In this document: in pieces, positions 22,920 to 36,573 of the stretch
Numbering within the stretch: the stretch's first letter is position 1
Layout: every line of letters begins with the position of its first letter
Source of the DNA: Bolinopsis microptera
Lineage: Eukaryota; Ctenophora; Tentaculata; Lobata; Bolinopsidae
Assembly: GCF_026151205.1 (NCBI RefSeq)
Contig: NC_087075.1
Coordinates: 7,520,858 to 7,584,857 of the forward strand
DNA: 64,000 bases
Reading direction: 5' to 3'
Made by a program: the position numbers and the translations under genes
The notes under the pieces: generated by a model
Seen by the model: only the letters and a program-made list of their open reading frames with translations
Told to the model about the DNA's origin: nothing
Databases searched by the model: none

Positions 22920-23135
22920 TAGTGCACCATGACCATTTCTCTTCAAAACAATAGACCAACGGTTTCCTTCTCCCGAGAACATGAACAGTAGTGCACCAGT
23001 TCTCTTCAAAATAGTAGACCAACGGTTTCCTTCTCCCGAGAACATGAACAGTAGTGCACCAGTTCTCTTCAAAATAGTAGACCAACGGTTTCCTTCTCCC
23101 GAGAACAGTAGTGCACCAGTTCTCTTCAAAACAGT
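22920..23135. repeat. 63-bp minisatellite, left arm
   Basis: Repeats of the block GTGCACCAGTTCTCTTCAAA plus ACGGTTTCCTTCTCCCGAGA. The right arm (32255-32530) has one unit more. The open frames it creates are repeat by-products. Confidence 0.9.
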
Positions 23136-23619
23136 TAAGCATTAAGTAATTCAGTAAACCGTTTCCTTATCCTGTGGATAACTTGGAGCAACAGATTCCT
23201 TCTCCTGGGAACAATGTTTCACGCCCAGAACACTTACGGAATACAATTGAGTGCCCTGCCGGTATTTTTGACTCTCGTTAACAGTAACATGCTCGTGCCC
23301 ATGCCCGTCTCCAGAATGGTTACAAAGGTAAAACGCCAGCACCCTCAAGAGAACAATACCAATAACCTTCTCTGGATTTCTACAGTTCATACAGTTCTAC
23401 AGTTCCATAGGTATACAAATGTAAATAAACCTCTTAAGCACACATCCAAGTAAAATGACATCCAAGGAATGACATAAAGATCTCTTCTCTGTGAGGTAGT
23501 CAAACAATATGATGACCCTATTAAAGCTGAACGAATAACAACATAGTTGAAGGAATTACAACATGAGTTGGGTAGGGCAAAATGTCAAAGTTACACCCCT
23601 CTCATCCTGAGCTGTATTT

Positions 23620-23870
23620 CACTAAACTAACAGTCACACCCTGCTCCTGTTACACTAAACTAACAGTTACACCCTAGCCCCCGTAATCTGTATTACACTA
23701 AACTAACAGTTACACCCTAGCCCCCGTAATCTGTATTACACTAAACTAACAGTTACACCCCGGCCCCTGTGTTACAATAAGCTAACAGTAACACCCCGCC
23801 CCCTTTGTAACACTAAGCCAACAGTTACATCCTGCCCCCTGTGTTATACCAAGCTAACAGTTATCAGGTG
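23620..23870. repeat. ~45-bp minisatellite, left arm
   Basis: Units contain ACTAACAGTTACACCC followed by a C-rich stretch and GTGTTAC or GTATTACAC. Five to six diverged units. Mirror at 31515-31790. Confidence 0.85.
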
Positions 23871-24589
23871 TGCGCAGGATTTTTGAAAGGGCAAAGCGCC
23901 GGCTCTGAGGTTACCGTTGCGAGCAGCCCCCGGAAAATTGTTCGACTGGATTATATACTAAACCAATAGGATATCAATACAGAAGGTTCAAAGCAGCAGT
24001 TGATTAGACAATTTGTTATTAGTAATATTTTGAATTTAAAACATTGGACAAATTAAAATTAAAGATAGCACGAATTTTAAGTTATTCTGGATATCTCCAG
24101 TCTGAAAAGATGCCGTATGGCTTAGCGTACGCTTTTTGGTACTGGATCGTGATGTCCCATGATTCTGAAATAATGATGTTTTTTGACCCTTCTGATTAAG
24201 ACTGAGGCTGATCCTCAGTGCTTTCCAATTATATTAATCTGCCTATCTCAAATCTCTTTTGAGCCTCATCATACCCACTCAACTATGAGGATTGGCTTCC
24301 TAGATTTAGGAGCAGCCAACCCATGGAAATTATATATGCACAAGGCATGTGTATCGACCTAATTAATTCGAACCTACTATATTCGTTTAAAAATAAAACT
24401 TTTGCATCATGTCATTAATGCAAATGTTTGTGAAAATGTTTATAAAATTGTTTATAAAATTATTTTGTTGCTCTGTAGAAGGCAATTAAAAAAAATTCTG
24501 GGTCAACATTTCAAAAAGAGCCAGGGGCCGGCGCGGGGGCGATCGCCTACATCGCCACCCGCCTGCGAACCAGGCCTCCCACCCTTAAA

Positions 24590-24985
24590 TTCCCAAAAAT
24601 TCAAGGTTTTAAAGGTGGCCGTGGTTTTTCTTGGTTTTCAAACCCTTAATTCAAGGTTTTCAGATAGCCATTTTCACGGTTTTCAAGGTTTTTTAAGACG
24701 AATATGTATGTTTGCACTACGAAAACTTGTTAATTTTATCTATTTTCTCAAAACTAATGAATGAAATAATATAACCTGGACTAGGTTAGGCTAGGATTGC
24801 TCAAAACATAAATGAGGGGACTGGTGGGGCAAAGGATATGATTTTAAGCAAGAAAACTGCCGAAGGCGAAATTTATAGTTGAAATTCAAGGTTTTCAAGC
24901 GTTTTTGTGAAAATCCAAGGTTTGCAAGGTTTTTGATTCAAAATATCAGAAATCAAGGTTCTCAAGGGTTTCAAGGTTGGCTGGG
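24590..24985. repeat. CAAGGTTTTC-rich block, left arm
   Basis: The words CAAGGTTTT and TTCAAGG recur about a dozen times. Mirrored at 30415-30800. No support for a protein. Confidence 0.7.
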
Positions 24986-27252
24986 AGGGCTGCTGCACAC
25001 GCCCATGACAGTTACACCCCGGCATCTATGTTACAGTTAGCTAACAGTTTCACCCCGGCCCCTGTGTTTCAGATAGCTGTATGCAATGTCTCTCAAAATT
25101 GATTTTATAGCTGTTCCTGATAGAATGATATCTATCAGGAGCTCCCATGGAAAATATTGTTCCTAGCCAAAGTTGCCCCCAAAGTTATCAGCTTTTCAAA
25201 TAAAATAATCAAAAAAAAGGCCTATTTTAAAATTTTGATGAGACATAATTTTTCTAAATGGTCCTTAGAACATATCCTGAAAGTTTCAAGGTGATTGCTC
25301 AAAAAATGTAGGAGAAGATGGAATTTTAGTTTTCAAGGCGCGCTATTGAAAACCGCTTGCGCAATACAATTACATGTAATGAGCGATGACCTTTGACCGG
25401 TCATACCCTTGACTAGGAACAATAATTTTCCTTGGCAGCAATGATTCTAAACATTTCAATGATCACGTTTGACTAATTAAGCCAATGATTGATCTGAAAA
25501 GAAACATATTGTATAAAGTAAAGTCACTGGTAATTTGAACAGCTAAGAGCGTAAAAATGGGGTTTGGCTAATTAACTCAACAACCAGAAGCCTGAGGACT
25601 TAAAAACCAAGCTCTACCCCACTAATAATCTGAATTTTGAACATCCAGTTACCCAAGTTTAGATTATATTCCTAACTATAATCAGCAGTAGAGTTATTTT
25701 CATTTTCTCTATTATCACCACAGGCTAGAGCATAATTTAAGTAGGTTTTGGTCTATTAAATCGACAGCCCAGCATGATGCCTGAGGAAGTTTAAACTAGG
25801 CTAAATTTACCCCACTTAATATGATCATTTTACTACTCAATTTAAGCCCCTAACTTCAATCAGAAACCGAGTCATTTTGATTTTAAGTGCAGTGGTCGCA
25901 ACATGCATCAAACTGCAGCATAATTTTGGGTAATTATGAGGACCTTTTTCACAGATGATTTCCAATGCCCATTAAGGCATTCCCAATAATACCCCTTGGC
26001 TTCCCCCATAGTTCTAACCATATAATGGCCAAACCATATATGTTCTAACATAATTATTTTAATGACAAACCTTAGTTGATTTCATCTTTCAATCCGAATT
26101 GAAGCTTGACAGGATATTCCGCCTTTTTTCTGCTGCTGAAATTCTTGTCTACTCCTTCGAAGTTGCAAAGCGTGTATATGTCACTTTGTGTCTAAAGTTC
26201 CTGGTCCCTGAAGGATTTTGATTGAGCAGCAGTTAAATACGAATTTTTTAGAATCTAAAGTCCAAATGTGTTCACAGATAATTAAGAAAACAGAATTACA
26301 AGTAAAAAGCAGTTATTTAGACCTTTATGAAGCTGTGAATGTTGTGCAATACATCTTTGTGATGTTCTTATCATAATCTCCATTCTAACACTCCTCAGCA
26401 TATCAACTCTTTCAACCTGAACAGAAATGTAAAATAAAAAGCTTTTTCGTGGCACACCTGTGCATTTTGAGTTTTGTGCCACAATATTATAAAAGTTAAA
26501 ATTATTATTTATAATTCATATGTAACAATCAAAGCGAGATATTACTTTTAGGTAATTAGTGGTTATCCTCCCAAAAGGATTCTCACCAGTATATAATTTG
26601 AATAATCAAATTGAATAATCAAATCTGAAATCAAACAACAAAATACCTTTCTTTTACAGAGCAAATGTGTGACTTTCGTGGTGAATCATATGAAAACTTT
26701 CCCAAGTCTGCTATCCTTGTTACCAACTGACCATATCATAGCATAGACAACCGTATGAAACATCCTAGATTATTGTAGTTTGAGAAGTCAAAACATGAAT
26801 AATTAGCTCACACCTCTGAAGAGGCAATGAAGGAATAAGAATATCACGCATCGAATGGACCAAAGTGCATCAACTTTATATCAAAAGTGTATCAAAGTAT
26901 CAACTTACTGCCACAAGAATACCACTGCAAACGATACAGTAGTTCTTTACAAAAAAATTCGTTTTTCAATAGAAGGTAATTCTTGGCAGACGACATTGCA
27001 AAACTAGACAAGAAAACCAAAACTTTCATGATAACTACTATTTACTGGCCAGTCTGAACTAACAAAATAGTCTGAACTAACAAAATAAACCTCGCTGGTC
27101 GATTAGGAGGATGAGAGAGACAACAATAACATGCACCCTGAAAAAACAGCAAGTTTGTGGCAGGTATAATGAGTGGCGAGAAGGTTAGCGCTCGATTCAT
27201 AGGTGATTTTAAATTATATTATAGTTGGTGAGCCGCGCGCCAAATGAAAAAA

Positions 27253-28142
27253 ATTTCATAAATGATAAATCCAAAATCTAAATTTAGTTATATTCATAAG
27301 TCATTTGAAAATACCAAATACTGTCACAGAGTATTAGAAATAAAATTAAACAAACAAATTAAAATTTGTACTTAACCCAAGTACAACGGAAATCATTTTA
27401 AAATCATCTAAACTAAACTTTTGATTTTTGAGCCTGCAGCTTACTTTATTAACTTAAAATAAATTTAAATGCTAAACAATTTTTCGCGGCGGTCATTCAA
27501 GATAAAGTCGAAATTTTAAATCTAAAATAAGCCACCCCCCCCTATTGTTTAGGAAGTTGACAGACATAATAAAAATTACATAAACATAGTGCCAAAAATG
27601 AAAAATAATTTAGCAAATCTAAAATAATATATTAATCCACATTACATTTATATTTGAAAAACATAAAAGTAATTGTATGAAATGAATTAACAATGATTTT
27701 GTAAAATGAAAAATAATTGCCGAATTCGTTTTCGAATTAATTAAACTCAGCTTGTTTTCGTGTGGCTCAGATAATATTATTTTAAAATGGCATGGCTTGC
27801 AATATAATCATATAAAAATGTTTGATAGCAAAATCATTTCAATGACAACTATAAACTTTTCTTAAACTAGCGGGGTTGATTTTGAGAGTTTTCAATTTTG
27901 CTTAAAAAAAGTGACATGTGACAGCTCCGTTTAAATTGTTTAGCAATATTATATGATATAATATAAAAATTGAAAAAAGGCAAAATAAACGATGAGCCAT
28001 GCTGCAGTATGCAGTTGCATTTATTAAAAATAATATTGTTGTTTATTTATTTGAATTTTAATATTCTTAAAAATGAATACAATTCAATTTGCAATTCATA
28101 TTTAATATTCATGATTTATGAATATGAACTATTTTTCCTTTT
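27253..28142. other. AT-rich spacer of the giant inverted repeat
   Basis: About 0.9 kb present once between the arms. Very AT-rich with many AAATAA words; only short open frames, none recognised. Confidence 0.85.
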
Positions 28143-31100
28143 TTTTTCATTTGGCGCGCGGCTCACCAACTATAATATAATTTAAAATCACCTATGAATC
28201 GAGCGCTAACCTTCTCGCCACTCATTACCTGCCACAAACTTGCTGTTTTTTCAGGTGCATGTTATTGTTGTCTCTCTCATCCTCCTAAATCGACCAGCGA
28301 GGTTTATTTTGTTAGTTCAGACTATTTTGTTAGTTCAGACTGGCCAGTAAATAGTAGTTATCATGAAAGTTTTGGTTTTCTTGTCTAGTTTTGCAATGTC
28401 GTCTGCCAAGAATTACCTTCTATTGAAAACGAATTTTTTTGTAAAGAACTACTGTATCGTTTGCAGTGGTATTCTTGTGGCAGTAAGTTGATACTTTGAT
28501 ACACTTTTGATATAAAGTTGATGCACTTTGGTCCATTCGATGCGTGATATTCTTATTCCTTCATTGCCTCTTCAGAGGTGTGAGCTAATTATTCATGTTT
28601 TGACTTCTCAAACTACAATAATCTAGGATGTTTCATACGGTTGTCTATGCTATGATATGGTCAGTTGGTAACAAGGATAGCAGACTTGGGAAAGTTTTCA
28701 TATGATTCACCACGAAAGTCACACATTTGCTCTGTAAAAGAAAGGTATTTTGTTGTTTGATTTCAGATTTGATTATTCAATTTGATTATTCAAATTATAT
28801 ACTGGTGAGAATCCTTTTGGGAGGATAACCACTAATTACCTAAAAGTAATATCTCGCTTTGATTGTTACATATGAATTATAAATAATAATTTTAACTTTT
28901 ATAATATTGTGGCACAAAACTCAAAAATGCACAGGTGTGCCACGAAAAAGCTTTTTATTTTACATTTCTGTTCAGGTTGAAAGAGTTGATATGCTGAGGA
29001 GTGTTAGAATGGAGATTATGATAAGAACATCACAAAGATGTATTGCACAACATTCACAGCTTCATAAAGGTCTAAATAACTGCTTTTTACTTGTAATTCT
29101 GTTTTTCTTAATTATCTGTGAACACATTTGGACTTTAGATTCTAAAAAATTCGTATTTAACTGCTGCTCAATCAAAATCCTTCAGGGACCAGGAACTTTA
29201 GACACAAAGTGACATATACACGCTTTGCAACTTCGAAGGAGTAGACAAGAATTTCAGCAGCAGAAAAAAGGCGGAATATCCTGTCAAGCTTCAATTCGGA
29301 TTGAAAGATGAAATCAACTAAGGTTTGTCATTAAAATAATTATGTTAGAACATATATGGTTTGGCCATTATATGGTTAGAACTATGGGGGAAGCCAAGGG
29401 GTATTATTGGGAATGCCTTAATGGGCATTGGAAATCATCTGTGAAAAAGGTCCTCATAATTACCCAAAATTATGCTGCAGTTTGATGCATGTTGCGACCA
29501 CTGCACTTAAAATCTAAATGACTCGGTTTCTGATTGAAGTTAGGGGCTTAAATTGAGTAGTAAAATGATCATATTAAGTGGGGTAAATTTAGCCTAGTTT
29601 AAACTTCCTCAGGCATCATGCTGGGCTGTCGATTTAATAGACCAAAACCTACTTAAATTATGCTCTAGCCTGTGGTGATAATAGAGAAAATGAAAATAAC
29701 TCTACTGCTGATTATAGTTAGGAATATAATCTAAACTTGGGTAACTGGATGTTCAAAATTCAGATTATTAGTGGGGTAGAGCTTGGTTTTTAAGTCCTCA
29801 GGCTTCTGGTTGTTGAGTTAATTAGCCAAACCCCATTTTTACGCTCTTAGCTGTTCAAATTACCAGTGACTTTACTTTATACAATATGTTTCTTTTCAGA
29901 TCAATCATTGGCTTAATTAGTCAAACGTGAGCATTGAAATGTTTAGAATCATTGCTGCTAAGGAAAATTATTGTTCCTAGTCAAGGGTATGACCGGTCAA
30001 AGGTCATCGCTCATTATATGTAATTGTATTGCGCAAGCGGTTTTCAATAGCGCGCCTTGAAAACTAAAATTCCATCTTCTCCTACATTTTTTGAGCAATC
30101 ACCTTGAAACTTTCAGGATATGTTCTAAGGACCATTTAGAAAAATTATGTCTCATCAAAATTTTAAAATAGGCCTTTTTTTTGATTATTTTATTTGAAAA
30201 GCTGATAACTTTGGGGGCAACTTTGGCTAGGAACAATATTTTCCATGGGAGCTCCTGATAGATATCATTCTATCAGGAACAGCTATAAAATCAATTTTGA
30301 GAGACATTGCATACAGCTATCTGAAACACAGGGGCCGGGGTGAAACTGTTAGCTAACTGTAACATAGATGCCGGGGTGTAACTGTCATGGGCGTGTGCAG
30401 CAGCCCTCCCAGCCAACCTTGAAACCCTTGAGAACCTTGATTTCTGATATTTTGAATCAAAAACCTTGCAAACCTTGGATTTTCACAAAAACGCTTGAAA
30501 ACCTTGAATTTCAACTATAAATTTCGCCTTCGGCAGTTTTCTTGCTTAAAATCATATCCTTTGCCCCACCAGTCCCCTCATTTATGTTTTGAGCAATCCT
30601 AACCTAGTCCAGGTTATATTATTTCATTCATTAGTTTTGAGAAAATAGATAAAATTAACAAGTTTTCGTAGTGCAAACATACATATCGTCTTAAAAAACC
30701 TTGAAAACCTTGAAAATGGCTATCTGAAAACCTTGAATTAAGGGTTTGAAAACCAAGAAAAACCACGGCCACCTTTAAAACCTTGAATTTTAGGGAATTT
30801 AAGGGTGGGAGGCCTGGTTCGCAGGCGGGTGGCGATGTAGGCGATCGCCCCCGCGCCGGCCCCTGGCTCTTTTTGAAATGTTGACCCAGAATTTTTTTTA
30901 ATTGCCTTCTACAGAGCAACAAAATAATTTTATAAACAATTTTATAAACATTTTCACAAACATTTGCATTAATGACATGATGCAAAAGTTTTATTTTTAA
31001 ACGAATATAGTAGGTTCGAATTAATTAGGTCGATACACATGCCTTGTGCATATATAATTTCCATGGGTTGGCTGCTCCTAAATCTAGGAAGCCAATCCTC

Positions 31101-34100
31101 ATAGTTGAGTGGGTATGATGAGGCTCAAAAGAGATTTGAGATAGGCAGATTAATATAATTGGAAAGCACTGAGGATCAGCCTCAGTCTTAATCAGAAGGG
31201 TCAAAAAACATCATTATTTCAGAATCATGGGACATCACGATCCAGTACCAAAAAGCGTACGCTAAGCCATACGGCATCTTTTCAGACTGGAGATATCCAG
31301 AATAACTTAAAATTCGTGCTATCTTTAATTTTAATTTGTCCAATGTTTTAAATTCAAAATATTACTAATAACAAATTGTCTAATCAACTGCTGCTTTGAA
31401 CCTTCTGTATTGATATCCTATTGGTTTAGTATATAATCCAGTCGAACAATTTTCCGGGGGCTGCTCGCAACGGTAACCTCAGAGCCGGCGCTTTGCCCTT
31501 TCAAAAATCCTGCGCACACCTGATAACTGTTAGCTTGGTATAACACAGGGGGCAGGATGTAACTGTTAGCTTAGTGTTACAAAGGGGGCGGGGTGTTACT
31601 GTTAGCTTATTGTAACACAGGGGCCGGGGTGTAACTGTTAGTTTAGTGTAATACAGATTACGGGGGCTAGGGTGTAACTGTTAGTTTAGTGTAATACAGA
31701 TTACGGGGGCTAGGGTGTAACTGTTAGTTTAGTGTAACAGGAGCAGGGTGTGACTGTTAGTTTAGTGAAATACAGCTCAGGATGAGAGGGGTGTAACTTT
31801 GACATTTTGCCCTACCCAACTCATGTTGTAATTCCTTCAACTATGTTGTTATTCGTTCAGCTTTAATAGGGTCATCATATTGTTTGACTACCTCACAGAG
31901 AAGAGATCTTTATGTCATTCCTTGGATGTCATTTTACTTGGATGTGTGCTAAAGAGGTTTATTTACATTTGTATACCTATGGAACTGTAGAACTGTATGA
32001 ACTGTAGAAATCCAGAGAAGGTTATTGGTATTGTTCTCTTGAGGGTGCTGGCGTTTTACCTTTGTAACCATTCTGGAGACGGGCATGGGCACGAGCATGT
32101 TACTGTTAACGAGAGTCAAAAATACCGGCAGGGCACTCAATTGTATTCCGTAAGTGTTCTGGGCGTGAAACATTGTTCCCAGGAGAAGGAATCTGTTGCT
32201 CCAAGTTATCCACAGGATAAGGAAACGGTTTACTGAATTACTTAATGCTTAACTGTTTTGAAGAGAACTGGTGCACTACTGTTCTCGGGAGAAGGAAACC
32301 GTTGGTCTACTATTTTGAAGAGAACTGGTGCACTACTGTTCATGTTCTCGGGAGAAGGAAACCGTTGGTCTACTATTTTGAAGAGAACTGGTGCACTACT
32401 GTTCATGTTCTCGGGAGAAGGAAACCGTTGGTCTACTATTTTGAAGAGAACTGGTGCACTACTGTTCATGTTCTCGGGAGAAGGAAACCGTTGGTCTATT
32501 GTTTTGAAGAGAAATGGTCATGGTGCACTAATTTTCTTAGGAGAAGAAAACTGGTGCTTTACTATTTTCAAAAGAAAGGAAGTGGTACTTTTATTTGCCA
32601 AGATTACTGGTAAAACAATGTTTAAAGTCGACAATTAGTTTTTTATGAAATTTGGATAACATTTTGGCTTTAGCCTTCAGCAGAAAAATGATCGGTTTTA
32701 TCTAGATAAAACCTAAATCTTTATCTGTTTATCTAGATAAAAGATTTCATACCGATAATGGATAGTGATAGCCTATGAACCCAGAATGAAATCCCCCAAA
32801 GTACCCAAAAATACCCCTTGGCTTCCCCTTTAAATATTCTATCCGATTTAAAAACATTTACTGTGGCGGAAAAAGTTTCAGCTACGAACCAGACTTTTTT
32901 ATTCATTGACTGCAGTTAAATACAATCTACAATACAATGCACATTTTCATTGTGTTAATGATTCAGCAATTACTTTTACTAAATCATATCTTTATAAAGA
33001 GCCGTACTTCCCCTATTATAAATTTGTAATCCGAATTCCCTTCCTCAGCGTTCACAAATGTGGTCAATTTGACACGAACCGCTGTGTCGACAAGATAAAT
33101 CCACGCAGCAAAGACACTGGACAGCGACACAACTGGTTTGTCAATATTACTTACATTTGCTTCCTCTTGGCTCTTGCCCTCCATATTTGATTGGTCGCTG
33201 GATCAACCTCAGTGTCCACCTTGTCTTGATATAAAACAATCGCGGATAGAACAGAATCAGATAAACCACAATTAATCCACCTTTTTATCCAGGTTACGAA
33301 GTTACAAAGAGTGGCAGCCAAGAAACGTGATTATCTTCTGAACAAATGGTCGCCGACGACAGCTGAAATTGTGTTATTAGGATAAAAGGACTTTTATTTG
33401 AAAACAAAAAATGAGTTACATTATATTGGATATTTTGAATATCAGTCAATTTTTAAGAGCCAATTACAAGACTGGCGATATCTGCAGAACGTATAATATT
33501 TAAAGTTTGACATTTTGAGATTCGGAACTTCTGTGTACTTCTTTATAAATAACATTCACTTTGAAAATTGAAATATAAAAGCGTTTTCGTTAAAGCATTA
33601 CAAAATATCAAAAGACTGAAAATTAGCTTCGCAACGAGCAAGAATGTCGTATTATTATCATCGGCCTCGGATTGGTTTTTACACTATATCCTCAAATCAT
33701 GGCATATAATACAGAAACTGATTATGACAGCATAGTTGGTTGTCGGATTGGTTGAAACTTAAATGCCCTCATATTATTTCATATAATTTGATTGTTATTT
33801 TAATTTGTATTCCATCATTTGGGTTACTGTATCGGAAGTAATGAATAGATGGAAAGTGGCTTGTATCTGATTTACAAAAAGAAGTATAATTCAATAAGTA
33901 TTTGAAACCGTGTTACTATTTCAACGGTGACTGGCGGCCACTTTCTGTCGCAATTTTTGCCGCACTCATGAATCCCGGATTTTGGCACATTGAGACAAAT
34001 TTGGGACAGAAATTTGAGGCAATAGGTATGCCAGGGCTGACTTGTAATCGATCTGGCATGGTAGAGAGGGTACCGGGTCTGTTGGCTTAACTGGACGCTT

Positions 34101-35163
34101 GGCCTAACTTGACTAATGGCCTAACAAGTAATAGTATACTGAACAAACGGACGGATGGCCTATTCCTAACTTAAGGCAGATTTTAGGCCGATAGTCTACT
34201 TGAGGTCACCTGGCCTAACTGCATGAGTGATGTGACCCGTAAGTGCACTGTATTGCTCTTAACATGAGCTGACAGGGCATGCTATATCCTAGCTCGATGA
34301 CATGGACCAAATTAATTAGTCAAGTACATATTATATAAGTATATAGCCGTTGAGGAAAGGGTCCTTTTGGATCCAGCGCAGCGTCCAGAAATATTGGTGA
34401 TCCCCCTGAAAACAGCTGATTCCCTTGTGTATGTGTGAGCTAACGAGCTCTTTATTGATGAGAGATATAGGCATGGATCACTTCAGCATGGCCACTTACT
34501 CGTCGAAGCACGTCATCGGGCTCATATAGCATGCTTTGTCAGCTCATGGTGAGTAAAACGGTGCACGTACGGGTCTCATCACCATGTAGCCCGTCAGTCC
34601 AGTTAGGCCAAGCGACTAAAGGTGGACTGTTGGTCTGTTAAACTTCAATTTAAAGTAGTATTAGACCCCAAACGGTCGCCTGAACTAACTGGTCTTATGG
34701 CCTAATTCATGGATTTAGGCGCTAGTCCAGTTAGGCAAAGAGACCTAGAATCATTCAAAACTGGCTGGAAAGGTTAGTTCATATGCCACCTATCATACCA
34801 AAGCAAATTCAACTCAGTTCATAAACAAAATAAAGGATATCGGGCCTTAAAAATTGACAAATTTTTTTCGAAAACTAGGCCAAAATTTCGGATTAATTCT
34901 CTGCGCGCGGAAACCGAACCTGTATTTTATAAATAAACTTGATATTGACAACAATTTACGTGGCATTATTTGCGCGACGCAAAATTTATAAACCCTCATT
35001 ATAATGGGGGTTAAACTGTCATTGCTAGCTGTCGTAGCTAGCTCAGTTTTTTAAGACAGCTACCTACGACAGCTAGCGCGCATCAACCCTCATTTCTAGC
35101 TGTCTTAGAAATTGCCTCCTAAGACAGCTAGAGCGCGCTAGCTGTCTTAGATTTTTTGTAGGG
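28143..35163 (-). repeat. Giant inverted repeat, right arm (~7.02 kb)
   Basis: Reverse complement of 20287-27252 with about 1% sampled mismatch. It is longer mainly by one 63-bp minisatellite unit. It ends GATTTTTTGTAGGG. Possible exon-like segments exist (28978-29069, AG before and GT after; and on the minus strand a short ATG segment ending at a GTAAGT near 33155) but no assembled product can be supported. Confidence 0.95.
32255..32530. repeat. 63-bp minisatellite, right arm (one extra unit)
   Basis: Same unit as 22920-23135, inverted, with three full CATGTTCTCGGGAGAAGG-containing units against two in the left arm. Confidence 0.9.
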
Positions 35164-35600
35164 CAAGAGATAAACCCTTTCCGTAATCCAGGTCCTGGGT
35201 AAATCAGGAGAAATAAAGGATAAAGGAAAAGAAGAAGAAGAAAAATGTTTTATTGGACATCATCAGCAAATGACTTGGCTATCGGTTTCGGAGGTTTAAC
35301 ACCTGTACCGATATTAGATTGCCGATGAAATATAAACTTGTGCATTAGGCTGGATTTAAAGAAAAAACTATGCGCAATTCAATTACTGCAGAATGCTGCA
35401 TTGCGATTTATAACATAACAGACTTGATAATGATATTCAAATTAACGAAGATGTCTAATATATCAATATTTGGAGGGTGACCGGTGAATTAGATTATATA
35501 AGCAGCTGAAAAAGAATAAATAGTCTAACTCTATGCAATGAGCGCCATGAGTTGGAAATGGAACATATTTTTTCCGATTTTGATAAATGCAGTAATATCG
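35164..35600. pseudogene. Degraded LINE remnant
   Basis: Plus-strand 35375-35420 translates LCAIQLLQNAALRFI, like the post-RT region of CR1/Jockey-type LINEs, followed by stops. It is interrupted on the right by the element starting at 35601. Confidence 0.45.
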
Positions 35601-36573
35601 GTTCTTTTGCGATAGTCAAAACGCGACAACTAGCGCTGGATGGCGACAACTAGCGCTATCCAGCGCTAGTTGTCGCCATCCAGCGCTAGTTGTCGCTATC
35701 CAGCGCCGAGCGTGCTAAATCACTCTACAGTCGATCTTCGAGATTGTTCTAAAAGGGCCCCCGACGGTTGTGACAGTCGAGTGTAGAGTGATTAATCATC
35801 ATCCATCCAGCGCTGGATAACGCTGGCCAGCGCAAAATATATATGTTCGATAATTGTAAGCTAGTAAGCCAACGCTAGCTGACGATTGTATTTGTAAATG
35901 TAGGTTTATAACCGTACCTTTACAAATATATGCCGATGCGCACCGAGTTGGACTTGGATTTGAAAAAATATTTCCAATTTTACGAGTATCACCCGTTAAG
36001 CTGACAAGAAATATCGCAAATATATTGCGCTGGCCAGCGCTGGATGAAGAGTAATATTGCAAGTAGGTATTTGATTTTGATACATTGCGCTGGCCAGCGC
36101 TGGCTAGCGCTGGCTCATGGCGGCTGGCGCTGGCCAGCGCTGGTTAGCGCTGGTTAGCGCTGGCTAGCGCTGGCTAGCGCTGGATAGCGCTTATCACGAG
36201 TAATATCGCAAACATTTTGCGCTGGCTATCGATGGCCAGCGCTAGTTGTCGCTATCCAGCGCTAGTTGTCGCTATCCAGCGCTAGTTATCGAACTGTTTT
36301 CTGCGATGCCCAGTTGCGCTGGCCATCGCAAACTATCGCGTGCGACAGTGTCGCATAGCCAGCGACAACTAGCGTTGGATAGCGACAACTAGCGCTGGAT
36401 GGCGACAACTAGCGCTGGGTGGCGACAACTAGCGCTGGATAGCGACAATTATCGAACATATATATTTTGCGCTGGCCAGCGTTATCCAGCGCTGGATAGC
36501 GACAACTAGCGCTGGATAGCGCTAGTTGTCGCCATCCAGCATTAGTTGTCGCGTTTTGACTATCGCAAAAGAA
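35601..36573. mobile_element. Element built of CTAGCGCTGG palindromes
   Basis: Ends are inverted: GTTCTTTTGCGATAGTCAA on the left and the same word (from TTC) inverted on the right, continuing over 50 bp. TAATATC occurs directly outside both ends, a likely 7-8 bp target duplication as for hAT. Within, GCGACAACTAGCGCTGG and GCGCTGGCCAGCGCTGG recur in both orientations dozens of times. It contains a piece (about 35880-36010) that shares words with the SINE at 38214. No coding capacity. Confidence 0.8.

Larger units (their letters stand above)
20287..27252 (+). repeat. Giant inverted repeat, left arm (~6.97 kb)
   Basis: Matches 28143-35163 in reverse complement. Paired positions sum to 55450 from the ends inward to about 22812/32638, then to 55387 after a 63-bp unit difference, then drift by a few bases, showing near-colinearity with rare indels. 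Sampled mismatches are around one per hundred bases. The outer end starts CCCTACAAAAAATC followed by alternating CTAAGACAGCTAG motifs. No open frame looks like a transposase or polymerase. Inside: TTAGGCC-rich block (20700-21380), 63-bp and ~45-bp minisatellites, and a CAAGGTTTTC-rich block. Confidence 0.95.

Noticed and set aside
22812-23142. KRTGALLF-type open frames, mirrored at 32242-32638
   Set aside because: Products of the 63-bp minisatellite, with different lengths in the two arms.
24402-24764. 120-codon open frame, mirrored at 30614-30985
   Set aside because: Runs through the CAAGGTTTTC repeat block, its end shifts by an indel between arms, and no domain is visible.
20287-35163. Pure assembly artefact
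   Set aside because: The arms differ by point changes and by a 63-bp unit and flank a unique spacer, so a simple mirrored contig is unlikely; a haplotype mis-join stays possible and is noted in the findings.
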